Shown here one piece after another: positions 23,661 through 33,678 of a stretch of 64,000 nucleotides of DNA (position 1 is the stretch's first letter; each line of letters opens with the position of its first letter). Origin of the DNA: Scatophagus argus (taxonomy: Eukaryota > Chordata > Actinopteri > Scatophagidae); NCBI RefSeq assembly GCF_020382885.2, contig NC_058509.1, positions 22,147,351-22,211,350 of the forward strand, written 5' to 3'. A program made the translations under genes and the position numbers. Below the pieces are notes generated by a model. That model was given only the letters and a program-made list of their open reading frames with translations, made no database searches and was not told the origin of the DNA.

Positions 23661-24539
23661 CAATCCTGTGTTGCAGATATTAAGGATAACCCAAAACTTT
23701 CTTCTGTTGAACTCAGACAAAACTGAGGTTCTACTAGTTCGTCCAAAACACCTTATACCATGGGTGTCAAACCTTGGCCCGCGATGCAATACCAAATGAC
23801 TACTAGAGTTGGCCTGCCGGTATTAGTGCATTCACCGCTAATACTACAAATACCATAATGCACTGCTGTTGTTATGGCGCGTCAATCAGGACAAGACCCA
23901 GAATACGCAGACGTGCCATATCACACAGAGGTGAGATGGTTAAGCTGAGGAAAAGTACTGAACAGATGTTTCTAGCTGCATGAGGAAATATGTCAGTTTC
24001 TGGAAAGCAAGGGGAAGGACCCAGCAGAGGTACAGAAGCCAAAGTTTCTATTTGAGTTGGCCTTTCTGAGTGACATGTCGAGCCACCTCGATGCGCTGAA
24101 CCTGCAGCTTCAGGGGCGGGGGCGCATCATCACGGATGTTAGGATTGTGGCCGAATATTCGGCTGTTTTCCCTTTGTTTTTTTTTTTTTGTTATTTTTTC
24201 CTTCAGGCATGCCGGGGACAGCTGTGTCGGCAGGACAGGGAATTGGAGCTGAGTAATATCACCTGTGTCATTTAGCCCACCTGTTTCCTGTTCTCCGCTC
24301 CTTACTTAAGGACCTGGGGTCCGTTTCATGAAGCAGGTTCAACAAACTCTGAGTATGTATGTTAACTCTGAGTTGACAAACCCTGAGATGAAAAACTCAG
24401 AGTTTCCTGTTTCAACAAAGCTGATTCGCATTAGTTTTGTCGACTCTGAGTATGTTAACTCTGAGTATGTTGAGGCAAGCTCGTGCACCGCGACTCTAAA
24501 AAAGCCCTCATCAATGGAGCCCCAATTCACTGATTCACC

Positions 24540-24715
24540 ACGGAGGCCGGAGGGCAAAGAAAGCGCTCAGCATATTTTTCACCGCTGGAGCTGGAAATTT
24601 TGATGGAGGCGTACAGTGAATATCGGTATATAATCAGGAAAAAAGTAACACCTGCGGCAAAAGGAAAGAGAAAACGCGTGGGGAAAAAATCACTGCTCGA
24701 GTCAATGCGTAAGTT
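24540..24715 (+). pseudogene. Harbinger Myb/SANT-like accessory protein fragment
   Basis: On the plus strand, shifting frame once, one reads F(S)PLELEILMEAYSEYRYII then KGKRKRVGKKSLLESM. This is the start of the Myb-like (NAIF1-related) DNA-binding protein that accompanies Harbinger transposases. Downstream exons are not recognisable. Confidence 0.55.
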
Positions 24716-25479
24716 TTGTGTTTAATCACTCATAAAATATTGCATGTAAAATATGGTATTGACCCTCTGTTCATGTGGTGCAACCCAGGGGGGTGAAAAA
24801 CAGGTGAAATAAAAAAATATAATTCAGTCAGGTGAGGCTGAAACATAACATGCCTGGTTGTATCTCACTTTGCTACTCGCTTTGTATGTAACTCAACACA
24901 CCAAAACTCATAACCAATAGTGGTGTAAAGTTCACAGAATAAAATGCTTGTCTTCAAAGGATAATGAAGATGAAGACACTGTGTCTGCTGTCACAGAAAG
25001 GCCTACAGAGGTATCATATTAGATCAGCTTTACATGTACATGTGACATTCTTGTATGGATTTATATTGACATGGAAGCTGACATTGTTATCCTTTGTTAA
25101 CAGAGCGTAACTGGACAGCATGAAGAGGGTCCATCAAACTCTGCAGCACCAGAACACAGTGAGAGTTTCAGTAAACAACACAGTTTAATTCTGTACAATT
25201 GCACATGTAGAATAATATATAACAGATAAGGAAATGGTGCACTTGGACCAACAGATCCAAAAGGCAGATCTGAAAATCGAGATACTTAAATACAACCTAG
25301 AGGTGGGTGTGCAGTCACAGGTAAATTTAATTTATTATTGGAACAATATGAAAAACTAACAGAAAAATGTTCTCTTTGTCTCTCTCTGTCTGTAGGATAT
25401 AAGGAAGACTAAATAAAATCAATGTGTGACAGTGTGGTCGTGCTTTTATTGATTTAACCTGGAAAATGATTATTGCATA

Positions 25480-26567
25480 TGAGATCTCTGATTGCTCTTC
25501 CATCCTGGTTTTCTGGGAGGTGGATGGGGTCCTCCTCATGGTCTTCTGTTTCTCTGAGTGTTGCTCTCCTCTAATAGTTGCAATATTATGGAGAATAACA
25601 CATGCCACACTTATGTCACAGGCTCTCTCAGGGGTTACTCTGAGATGACGTAAGCCCTGGAAACAGGCTTTCAGCAGGCCTACAGTCATCTCTACCCTGG
25701 CTCTGGTCCTGCAGTGTGCCACACTGAAGTGCTGCTGGGGGCCTGGTTGAGGGTCTGGGTAAGGAGTTATGAGTGTGGGTTAGCAGGGGTAACTCCTGTC
25801 ACCCAGAAGGAAGCCTTCAATCTCTCCTGCAAGTAAAGTCACATTTATTTAGTACAGATATTTTTCAAAGATCTTTTCATTAGACAAAGATCTTTACAGT
25901 GACAAATAGCCACCAGTGCAATGTTTCAGGCCACTTTCCACAGTCCAGTCTGTTGCTCAGAGTAGACCCTCGATATATACAGGAGTCCTGCTCAGACCCA
26001 GGCCACTTGGCTTCCACATTTGTGATGATGTGAGCTGCATCACAAATGATTTTAACAGTACAGAAAATGAGACTTCCTGTTCACATAATATTCATTTTGT
26101 GAAGGAGCAGTGATAGGAATGTGAGTGCCATCAATGCAGCCAATCACATTGGGAAATCCTTAAAGACATTCAAATCTTTGCTCCCAGAGGTCTCAGCAAC
26201 ATGTTAACAGAAAAATTATTATTCATTTGATGGCTCTCACAGGCTTGTGGCCAGGAAAAACAAGACAAACTGAGAGAAACCGTTTCAGAGCGAGGCTCAC
26301 CTTTCAGACAGCTCTGCGAACAGGTGCTTTACTTATGTGCTCTGCATGTTGTATAAAACACTCCCGTTTGCAAAAACGTAGAGCAACGCAAAGTATCTGC
26401 TCAGTGGAGAGTGCACGGCCACGGTGGGTGATGTGAGTGATGAGAGGACGGATGAGGTTGTGAATGTATTGCAGTGACTGTAACGAAAAACGATAACGCT
26501 CATATAAAAAGTCGGAACAGGATGAAAAATTATCCCGACGTGCTCGGAAAATCCTCGCCCGACGCAA
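25480..26567 (-). pseudogene. HARBI1-like transposase
   Basis: The N-terminal part (26567-26304) has ARRDNFSSCSDFLYERYRFS, LSTEQILCVALRF and ENISKA-like HISKAPVRRAV. The middle (about 26170-26100) reads [12 protein letters not shown], the first catalytic Asp context. The C-terminus (25722-25480) has TRARVEMTVGLLKACFQGLR and PERACDISVACVILHNIA. Several frameshifts, or possibly short introns, separate the blocks, so it is probably dead. Confidence 0.8.
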
Positions 26568-27110
26568 TCACATTTCTCTGTGAATCAGTATTGCTTCTTC
26601 GTCTACGGGCTCCTCCAGAAACAGACACTCGATTTCAGGTTCGACGGAGACTCGGTGAATAAGGAAACGGTTCAGGCTTATGTTCCGTAAAGGGGAGGAG
26701 TCAGAGACAAGCTCGGGGTTTCTGGGATAAAACCTGCTCCCGACCAGGTTATGTTCACAGACTAAGTTACCGCGGTAACAGACTCCGAGTATGAGTTACC
26801 TCGCTTTATGAAACAGGCTTAACTTACTCCTGAACTTACTCCGATCTCAGGGTTAACTTACCTCGCTTCTTGAAACGCTTAACTCAGGGTTTCGCTGATT
26901 TCAGGCTTAACATACTCAGAGTTTCCACATAACCTGCTTCATGAAACGGGCCCCTGGTCTGCATCCACTCTCCGCCAGTTCTTCAGCTTTTCCACGCGGT
27001 AGTACTTCGGCAAATGTTAGAAAACCTTCCCGAAAAATTCTTCCGTCTTCTGATCTTTTCTTTCTTTCAGATCGCCAGCTCCAGTTCCCCGCCCAGCAGT
27101 GACGGCGTCT

Positions 27111-27240
27111 TTAGTTGTGTTTTTGAAAACCCTCCGTTTGAGGACTCTTTTGTTGTATTTTTGAAACCCTCCGTTTGAGGACACCTTTTGTTGTATTTTT
27201 ATTACCCTCCGTTTGAGGACACCTTTTGTTGTTGTTGTTT
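27111..27240. repeat. Tandem repeat of about 37 bp, three units
   Basis: Three units each contain CCCTCCGTTTGAGGAC followed by a T-rich spacer (ttttgttgtattttt), inside the solo LTR near its polyadenylation hexamer. Confidence 0.85.
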
Positions 27241-27304
27241 AATAAATCTCTAAGTGAGAACCCGCACTTGGATCTTCCCTCTCTTCTGATATAGTCTGCT
27301 AACA

Positions 27305-27911
27305 ACGGACATGTACGCTGCAGTAAGGGCTTTCAAAACTAAACTGTGCCTGTGGGAGAATCAGATGATGCAAGGAAACTTTGGCCATTTTCCCTGCTGC
27401 CAAATCATAAAAACGCAGATCTCTACCACTGTTCCCATGCGCACAGTTTTCTGAAAAACTTGGTGTCCTCGGCGCTGAGTTTAGACAGCGATTTGCAGAT
27501 TTTGATATCCAGGAATGTAGGTTTGAACTGCTCAGTTTTCCCTTCGCAGTTGATGTGGAAAACGCACCAACCAACCTCCAAATGGAACTGATTGAACTCC
27601 AGTGTAATGACACGCTGAAGTCAAAGTATGATGCTGTGGGCGCCGCACAGTTTCCACAGTTCATCCCTGACACAATGCCTCAGCTCCGCATCCAAGCTGC
27701 TCAGATGCTCTCCATGTTCGGCAGCACTTATCTATGTGAGCAACTTTTCTCCTCAATGAAGATGACCAAAACATCTCACAGGAGACGTCTGACTGATGAA
27801 CACCTTCACTCGATACTGAGGATTTCTTCAGCTCAGAGCCTGAGCCCAGACATTGATAAACTAGCATCCAGGAAGAGATGCCAGGTGTCTGGCTCGGGCA
27901 CATCAGATTAG
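27305..27911 (+). pseudogene. hAT transposase C-terminal half
   Basis: It contains MYAAVRAFKTKLCLW, then the dimerisation domain (SMFGSTYLCEQLFSSMKMTK, LTDEHLHSILRISS). One frameshift separates the two stretches near 27390-27550. The domain resembles host-domesticated hAT proteins such as GTF2IRD2, but frameshifts and the insertion make this a fossil transposon. Confidence 0.8.
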
Positions 27912-28762
27912 ATCAGTGTGTAGCAAACTGAGCAATAATTACCATTTTCTTTATGCACTTTTTTTTTTGCTATTCCAAGGCATGGGCTTGAATGGTTGAT
28001 TGATTTATTATTGTCCAGAACCCTCTCCATGGCCCTGCCTGGATCCTGCTGCTCCTGCTCTGCACTGTTCTCTCTATCCTCCCTGTCTCTCTCTCTCTCC
28101 TTTTTCTCTCTATCTCCCCCTCTCCTGTCTCTTTTCATTTCCCTGTCTCTCCTTTCCCCCCTCTCCCTTCCAGGCGGTCACAGCAGAAGGCCGTCTACAC
28201 TGAGTCTGGTTCTGCTCGAGGTTTCTGCCTGTTAAAAGGAAGTTTTTCCTCGCCACTGTCGCCATCTGCTTACTCAGTGTGGGGTTTTGCTCTGGGACCT
28301 GTTTTTCTCTGATTCTCTTCTCTTTGGTTGTTTGTGTTGTTTACACACCTGTAAAGTGTCTTAAGATAACTGTGTTATGAATTGGCACTTTAAATAAAAT
28401 TGAATTGAATTGAATTGAACCTTATCTGTTGCCATTCTGCACCTTATCTGCCATTATCTATATCATGTATATATTCTGTTACTCTTTTATAGTACTCAGC
28501 TATTTTTTATATTAGTTTGTTATTTTATATTTTGTGTGATTACTTGATACTTTTGTTTGCTTCTTTGTATTGCAACCCTGGCACAACAATATTCTGCGGA
28601 ATCAATAAAGTTCTTATCTTAAATGAAAGGTGTCATTTTTGGAGAAAAAAACCCACTACATTCCAGCATCAGAACCTTATCCCATCCATGGGGGTGATAG
28701 TATCCTTGTTTGGGCCGTATGTTGTGCTGCATCTTGGCCAGGATGGCTTGCCATTATTGATG

Positions 28763-31700
28763 ATACAAGATACAAGATACAAGATAGGTTTATTTGTCAC
28801 ACACACAATCATACACGGTACAATGTGCAGTGAAATTCTTTGTGTCCCTGCTACCAAAAATAGGTAAATAAAAAAATTTAAATTTAAAGGAAAATAATAA
28901 AATTAAAATTAAATTTAAAAAAGTGAAAATGTGCAGTATTTACATGAGTGGTATTTACATCTAGTGCATGTAGTGCAGGTGGGAGTGGGATTGTCCAGAT
29001 TAACGCTCACTGTTGAGCAGACGGATGGCCTGGGAGAAGAAGTTTCTCCTCATCCTCTCAGTGTTGGTTCTCAGGCAGCGGAACCGACGGCCTGGTGGCA
29101 ACAGGGAGAAGAGTGGGTGTCCGGGGTGATGGGGCTGCCTGAGGATCTTCTCGGCTCTCGACCTGCATCGTTTGGTGTAAATGTCCTGCAGGTCGGGTAG
29201 AGTTGTTCTGATTGTCCGCTCAGCTGAGCGGACTACCCTCCTAAGGGCCGAGAGGTCCTGCTTTGTACAGCTGCCCATCCATGTGGTGATGCTCCCACTC
29301 AAGATGCTCTCAGTGGTGCAGGTGTAAAAGTTCCTGAGCACCTTGAGGGGGAGCCTGAAGTCTCTGAGGCGTCTGAGGTGGAAGAGACGCTGCCTGGCCT
29401 TCTTAACAGTCCTGTGAATGTGCAGTGACCAGGACAGGTCCCGTGTGATGGTCACACCGAGGTATTTAAAACTGTCCACCCTTTCCACCTCAGACCCGCC
29501 GATGCAGAGTGGACAGATGTCCTTCTGCTGCTTCTTCCTGTAGTCCACAATCAGCTCCTTAGTTTTGCTGACGTTCAGCAGGAGGTTATTCTCCTGGCAC
29601 CAGCTCTCCAGGTGGGTGACCTCCTTCCTGTAGGCCTCCTCCTTGTTGTGGGAGATTAACCCCACGATGGCTGTGTCGTCAGCAAACTTTATGATGGTGT
29701 TACTGTCTGATGTGGACACACAGTCATGTGTATACAGGGAGTACAGCAGGGGACTCAGCACGCAGCCTTGGGGGGATCCAGTGTTGAGGGTGAGGGGGGA
29801 TGAGCTATGGGTGCCCACGCGTACCACCTGTTGTCTGCCAGTAAGGAAGCTGTGGATCCACCTGCACAGGGAGGAGTTCAGTCCAAGATCACACAGCTTG
29901 GTTACCAGCCTGGAGGGGACTATGGTATTGAATGCTGAGCTGTAGTCCACAAACAGCACTCTCACATAGTTCCCCATCCTAGTGTCTACGTGGGAAAGTG
30001 TCTTGTGCAGCAGGAAGGTTATGGCGTCGTCTGTGGATCTGTCTGGGCGGTATGCAAACTGTAGGGGATCCAGGGTGGGGGACAGAGAGGAGGTGATGAA
30101 TGTTTTGACCAGCTTCTCAAAACATTTCATCACCACAGATGTGAGGGCTATGGGGCGACAGTCATTGGGATTACTGGGCTGGGCTGTCTTTGGGACAGGG
30201 ACTACAACAGACTTCTTAAAGCAGGTGGGAATCACACACTGTGAGAGGGAGAGGTTGAATATCGTTGTAAACACCGGTGCAAGCTGTTCTGCGCAGGCTT
30301 TGAGGACTCGACCGCTAATGCCGTCAGGCCCTGCTGCTTTCCTGGTGTTTACACTTCTAAACATCCTCCTCACCTCCAGCTCCGTCACAGTGAGCGTCAC
30401 CTCTCCGCCGGCTGGGAGCGCAGCTTCTTGCCTGCTGTCCGACTCGAAGCAAGCAAAGAAGTTGTTGAGCTCATCAGCCAGAGAAGCGTCGACTCTCATC
30501 TCGGGTGGATGTGTAGCTTTGTAGTCCGTGATGGTGCGTAGTCCCTGCCACAGCGCCCTGGAGTTGCTCCCCTCCATCTGCAGCTCCAGTCTTGCGGTGT
30601 AGCGGCGTTTATCCCCCTTCATCGTCCTACGGACAGCGTAGGTGGCTGCCCTATACAGCGTCATGTCACCGGTGGCGAGTCCCGAGTTGTAGGCGGCGGT
30701 GCGGGTCCTCAGCGCGTCGCGGACAGTTTTGTCCACCCACGGCTTCTGGTTGGGAAAAGTTCTGGTGGTGGCTGTTGGTGTTACGTCTTCCACCATTTTA
30801 ACCACCATAAATCCCACAACCGCTTCCGTGAACTCGTTGAGGTCACCGTCTGAGCTGCACCGAAACATATCCCAGTCCGCTGAATCCAGTGCGCCCCGCA
30901 GAGCGGCCTCTGATTGGTCAGTCCACCGTGTTACTTCTCTGACTGCAGGAGATTCCTGCTTCAGCCGTTGTTTGTATTTCGGCATGAGAAGGACTGCACT
31001 GTGGTCCGAAAGGCCAAACGGAGGCAGAGACTTGGCCCTGTAACCATCCTTGAAAGGAGAGCAACAGTGGTCCAGAGTCCTATCTCCTCTGGTGGGGCAG
31101 TTGATGTGTTGTTTAAACTCCGGTATCACCTTCCTCAGGTTAGCACGGTTAAAGTCCCCGGCCACGATGAGGGCTGCATCAGGCTGGTTAGCTTGATAGG
31201 TGGATACAGCCTCATGTAGCTCGGTGAGAGCAGTGTCCGTGTTCGACTGAGGTGGGATGTAAACAGCGCTGATGATGACCGAAGTAAACTCGCGGGGCAG
31301 GTAGAAAGGACGGCACTGGATGGTCAGGAGCTCCAGGTCAGGGGAACATGAGTGTCTGAGAGACACAACATTCCTGTTGTCACACCAGTTGTTGTTTACC
31401 ATCAGACACACACCACCTCCCTTTGATTTACCGGACTCGCCCGTCCTTTCCTTGCGGTGAACTGAGAAGAACTCCGCTGGTTGAACGGCGTGGTCCGGAG
31501 TCAGGGGGGTCAGCCATGTCTCAGTGAGGCAGATGACGTTACAGTCCCGTATATGCCTCTGGAACTTTATTCTGGCCCTGAGTTCATCGAGCTTGTTTTC
31601 CAGTGACTGGACATTGGCGAGTAGGATGCTGGGCAGAGGTGAATGGTGTGCTCTGCGTCTCAGTCTGTTCCTAACGCCGGCTCGTTTCCCTCGGGGCCTT

Positions 31701-31984
31701 CTCCGTGACCTGCGGCCTGAGCGTCCATTGTTGTTGTTGTTGTGGTTGTTGTATCCTGCCCGTAGGATGTCGACGGGCCCGGTCGGGTCCGGGATTAAGT
31801 TGATAGGAGCACAGTTTGAGTACTGTGCTCCAAGGTTGATTAGTTTCTGTCTGTCGTATGTGTTACGACCTACAACAGGATGGCTTAACAAGTTAAAAAT
31901 TACGCTAAAAACGACTATATACAAACAAATTTCGGGAGCAGGTACGACAGCGGCCGACCTCACCAGTGCCATCTTGGAATAGGC
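28763..31984 (-). mobile_element. Near-intact L2-type LINE inside Tc1
   Basis: About 3.2 kb on the minus strand. The 5' end is about 12 bases before the ATG at 31972. The 3' UTR is about 240 nt and ends in a three-unit (TCTTGTA)n-type tail at 28763-28787. Both junctions fall within the Tc1 transposase (..GWLAIID / ..AATTATATCAG). An uninterrupted long ORF makes it the youngest-looking element of the cluster. Confidence 0.85.
29000..31972 (-). CDS. L2-type LINE endonuclease/reverse transcriptase, intact 990-codon ORF
   Basis: A single ORF with no stop or frameshift. Order: a short hydrophobic N-terminus with an Asn run and an Arg-rich patch (GRSGRRSRRRPRGKR, about residues 83-97); endonuclease about 115-350 (NVQSLENKLDELR, CLTETWLTPLTP, VYIPPQ, IVAGDFNRANL, GLSDHSAVLL); reverse transcriptase about 520-800 ([61 protein letters not shown]); and a C-terminal domain (FKYLGVTITRDLSWSLHIH). 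GDFN, SDH and FADD catalytic residues are all present. It would copy its own RNA into DNA at nicked target DNA. There is no separate ORF1. Plus-strand open frames in this interval are antisense shadows. Confidence 0.93.
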   Translation of the reverse strand: MALVRSAAVVPAPEICLYIVVFSVIFNLLSHPVVGRNTYDRQKLINLGAQYSNCAPINLIPDPTGPVDILRAGYNNHNNNNNGRSGRRSRRRPRGKRAGVRNRLRRRAHHSPLPSILLANVQSLENKLDELRARIKFQRHIRDCNVICLTETWLTPLTPDHAVQPAEFFSVHRKERTGESGKSKGGGVCLMVNNNWCDNRNVVSLRHSCSPDLELLTIQCRPFYLPREFTSVIISAVYIPPQSNTDTALTELHEAVSTYQANQPDAALIVAGDFNRANLRKVIPEFKQHINCPTRGDRTLDHCCSPFKDGYRAKSLPPFGLSDHSAVLLMPKYKQRLKQESPAVREVTRWTDQSEAALRGALDSADWDMFRCSSDGDLNEFTEAVVGFMVVKMVEDVTPTATTRTFPNQKPWVDKTVRDALRTRTAAYNSGLATGDMTLYRAATYAVRRTMKGDKRRYTARLELQMEGSNSRALWQGLRTITDYKATHPPEMRVDASLADELNNFFACFESDSRQEAALPAGGEVTLTVTELEVRRMFRSVNTRKAAGPDGISGRVLKACAEQLAPVFTTIFNLSLSQCVIPTCFKKSVVVPVPKTAQPSNPNDCRPIALTSVVMKCFEKLVKTFITSSLSPTLDPLQFAYRPDRSTDDAITFLLHKTLSHVDTRMGNYVRVLFVDYSSAFNTIVPSRLVTKLCDLGLNSSLCRWIHSFLTGRQQVVRVGTHSSSPLTLNTGSPQGCVLSPLLYSLYTHDCVSTSDSNTIIKFADDTAIVGLISHNKEEAYRKEVTHLESWCQENNLLLNVSKTKELIVDYRKKQQKDICPLCIGGSEVERVDSFKYLGVTITRDLSWSLHIHRTVKKARQRLFHLRRLRDFRLPLKVLRNFYTCTTESILSGSITTWMGSCTKQDLSALRRVVRSAERTIRTTLPDLQDIYTKRCRSRAEKILRQPHHPGHPLFSLLPPGRRFRCLRTNTERMRRNFFSQAIRLLNSER

Positions 31985-32424
31985 TGAAACAAGGAGTTTT
32001 TAATTATATCAGCAAATTCTAAAGGAAAATGTCAGGGCATCTCTCCGTAAGATGAATCTCAGGAGAAATGCAGTGAGACAACTACCCTAAGCACACAAGT
32101 AGTTCTACAAAAGAATGGTTAAAGGAGAACAAAATTAAATTTTTGGGGGACCTGAAACAAGCAGTTCATGTTAGGAACCCCACCAAAAACTGGGCTAAAA
32201 TTCTTCCAACCTGTTTTGGGTGACTGCTCAGCAGCTACTGTAAACATTTACTTGCTGTTATTGCTGCCCAAGGGGGTCACACCAGACACTGAAACAAAAA
32301 TTCGCATACTTTTGCAACTCACAGATATATACTAATTTCAAATTTTCCTGCATAAATAAATGCACAAGTATAAAATTTCTGTCTCATTTGTTTGATTTGG
32401 TTCTCTTTGCCTACTGTAGGAGCC

Positions 32425-32742
32425 GTATATTGTGTCACTGGTGGATTATTCGTCTTTTGATTTGTTTGGATCTGGGTCACGTGGGCGCTGTAGATAACAG
32501 CCTCAGCTATATTAGGGGATGGATCACCTGCACAGGGGGAGGAGAGAGGCGAGCGAGGTAGCCGTAATTTTTGTTAACTTTTGTTCAGTTTTGATCGCTT
32601 TTGCTACACATTCACAAACAGTGCACCTTTTCCATCATATGTGCGTGTGTAATCAGGAAGCCGCTGTAGTAGTCGTTGTGTTTCTTATTAAATGTCGTGA
32701 AACTTACCTGGACTTAGTGCTTCTCTGTGGATGGAGCAGCGT
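32425..32742 (+). other. LTR-like segment between Tc1 and the Nimb RT
   Basis: 'tgtgtcactgg..' near 32433 through '..attaaatgtcgtgaaacttacctggacttagtgcttct..' resembles fish gypsy-type LTRs in composition and an ending near 'gtgtca'. No target duplication is visible. The Tc1 right end is missing here, so a deletion is likely. Confidence 0.3.
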
Positions 32743-33678
32743 GTCATAAAAATATACAGGACCTATTCTCTACCTCTCCAGTGAGGTGTAAACCAGTTAA
32801 AGACCCAAGCTTGGCAGAGAGTTATGTAGTTATTTCATGTAAGCAAAATTATGGAAAAAATAATGAATCAAAGATTAGTATATTATTTAGAAACAAAGGG
32901 AGAGTTAAAAATGCTATCAAAGTGGATTTAGAAAAGGAAGAAGTGCTAGATCTGCGCTGACCAGCTGGCACCCATCTTCACCCAGATCTTCAACAGATCT
33001 CTGGAGCTGTGTGAAGTATCCTCATGTTTAAATGTTCCACCATCATCCCAGTCCCCAAAAAACCCACCATCACGGGGTTGAACGACTACAGACCTGTCGC
33101 CCTGATGTCTGTGGTCATGAAATCTTTCGATAGGCTGGTGCTGAACCACCTGAAGCTCATCACAGGCCCCCCGGCTCGACCCCTTGCAGTTTGCCTACCG
33201 GACAAACGGGTCGGTGGACGACGCAGTCAACATGGGACTGCACTTCATTCTCCATCACCTTGACACCCCAGGGACATACGCCAGGATCCTGTTTGTGGAC
33301 ATCAGCTGTGCATTCAACACCATCATTCCAGAAATCCTCCACCAGAAGCTCCCACAGCTCACAGTGCTGGCCTCCACCTCTCGGTGGATCTACAACTTCC
33401 TCATTGACAGGAGGCAGCAGGTGAGGCTGGGGAGCATCACCTCCAGCACCAGGTCCATCAGCACCAGCGCCCCCCCAGGGGTGTGTTCTTTCCCCGCTGC
33501 TCTTCTCCCTATACACAAACAACTGCTCCTCAGGGGACCCGTCTGTTAAACTACTTAAGTTTGCAGACGACACAACAGCAGTTGGCTTCATCAGGGATGG
33601 CGATGAGGCTGCCTGCAGATGTGAAGTCGACCAGCTGGTCCTGTCGTGTGGTCGGAACAACATGGAGCTAAATCTGCT

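Larger units (their letters stand above)
24317..26953. mobile_element. PIF-Harbinger transposon, both genes recognisable
   Basis: The terminal repeats start GGG(T/C)CCGTTTCATGAAGC on both ends, one mismatch in 23 bp. Flanking CTG at 24314-24316 and 26954-26956 is a 3-bp duplication. Subterminal copies of 'aactctgagtatgtt' and its complement are dense at both ends and are probably transposase-binding sites. Inside are a HARBI1-type transposase on the minus strand and a Myb/SANT-like accessory frame on the plus strand, the standard two-gene layout. It is the innermost member of the nest. Confidence 0.85.
24137..27304. mobile_element. Solo LTR (about 530 bp) interrupted by a PIF-Harbinger element
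   Basis: It starts TGTTAG and ends CTAACA (inverted TG..CA ends), and is flanked by perfect 5-bp duplications ACGGA at 24132-24136 and 27305-27309. It holds an AATAAA (27240) and a threefold repeat of about 37 bp with the core CCCTCCGTTTGAGGAC (27111-27235). No internal retroviral or gypsy genes are present, so it is a solo LTR left by recombination. The superfamily cannot be told from the LTR alone. Confidence 0.8.
23757..27985 (+). mobile_element. hAT transposon (GTF2IRD2/ZBED5-like transposase), split by a solo LTR
   Basis: The left end 'tgggtgtcaaaccttgg' is typical of fish and mammalian hAT ends; the right end is uncertain. The transposase is read from 24030 (ELAFLSDMSSHLDALNLQLQ, GRGRIITD). 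It continues without loss of frame past the LTR at 27305 (MYAAVRAFKTKLCLWENQMM, QGNFGHFPCCQ) and ends with the C-terminal dimerisation domain at 27555-27911. Confidence 0.8.
20925..28420 (+). mobile_element. CR1-like LINE with esterase ORF1, split by a hAT element
   Basis: Own pieces are about 20925-23756 and about 27986-28420. The first holds ORF1 (SGNH/GDSL-type esterase), the endonuclease and the N-terminal half of the reverse transcriptase. The second is only the 3' UTR (pyrimidine-rich, '..aaggaagtttttcctcgccactgtcgcc..') with a (TTGAA)n tail. The RT C-terminus is missing on both sides of the hAT, so a deletion of several hundred bases accompanied or followed that insertion. Confidence 0.75.
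20748..28618 (+). mobile_element. L2-type LINE 3' fragment, inserted in Tc1
   Basis: Own pieces are 20748-20924 (LESYRGTFSRRLRPPR.. then WLSNSS, a typical L2 C-terminus) and about 28421-28618 (3' UTR ending 'aatcaataaagttcttatctt'). A 7-bp duplication TTAAATG lies at 20741-20747 and 28619-28625. Without the insert the Tc1 transposase frame rejoins. It is 5'-truncated. Confidence 0.75.
19943..32424 (+). mobile_element. Tc1-like DNA transposon, split by two LINE insertions
   Basis: Pieces are about 19943-20747, 28619-28762 and about 31985-32424. The first holds the long left terminal repeat ('gcagattttcacacaagtc', 'agagaacccaatc..acaaatgagacag', whose complement recurs at about 32380-32420) and the transposase N-terminus (WTKELSEDLRKELLLP, LWTDESKIELFG). 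Piece 2 continues with WRKK..TTFQHQNLIP and CCAASWPGWLAIID. Piece 3 carries the C-terminus as stop-ridden sequence and the 'gtctcatttgtttgatttgg' end. The right terminal repeat stops short at about 32424. It is inactive. Confidence 0.85.

Noticed and set aside
27111..27240. CRISPR-like spaced repeats
   Set aside because: Only three units with near-identical spacers inside an LTR of a eukaryotic genome; a plain tandem repeat.
27555..27911. Possible host GTF2IRD2/ZBED5-like gene
   Set aside because: The domain is a hAT dimerisation domain inside a transposon interrupted by an LTR and frameshifts; no host gene structure.
29643..31219. Several plus-strand open frames of 100-180 codons
   Set aside because: They are antisense shadows of the intact L2 ORF on the minus strand.
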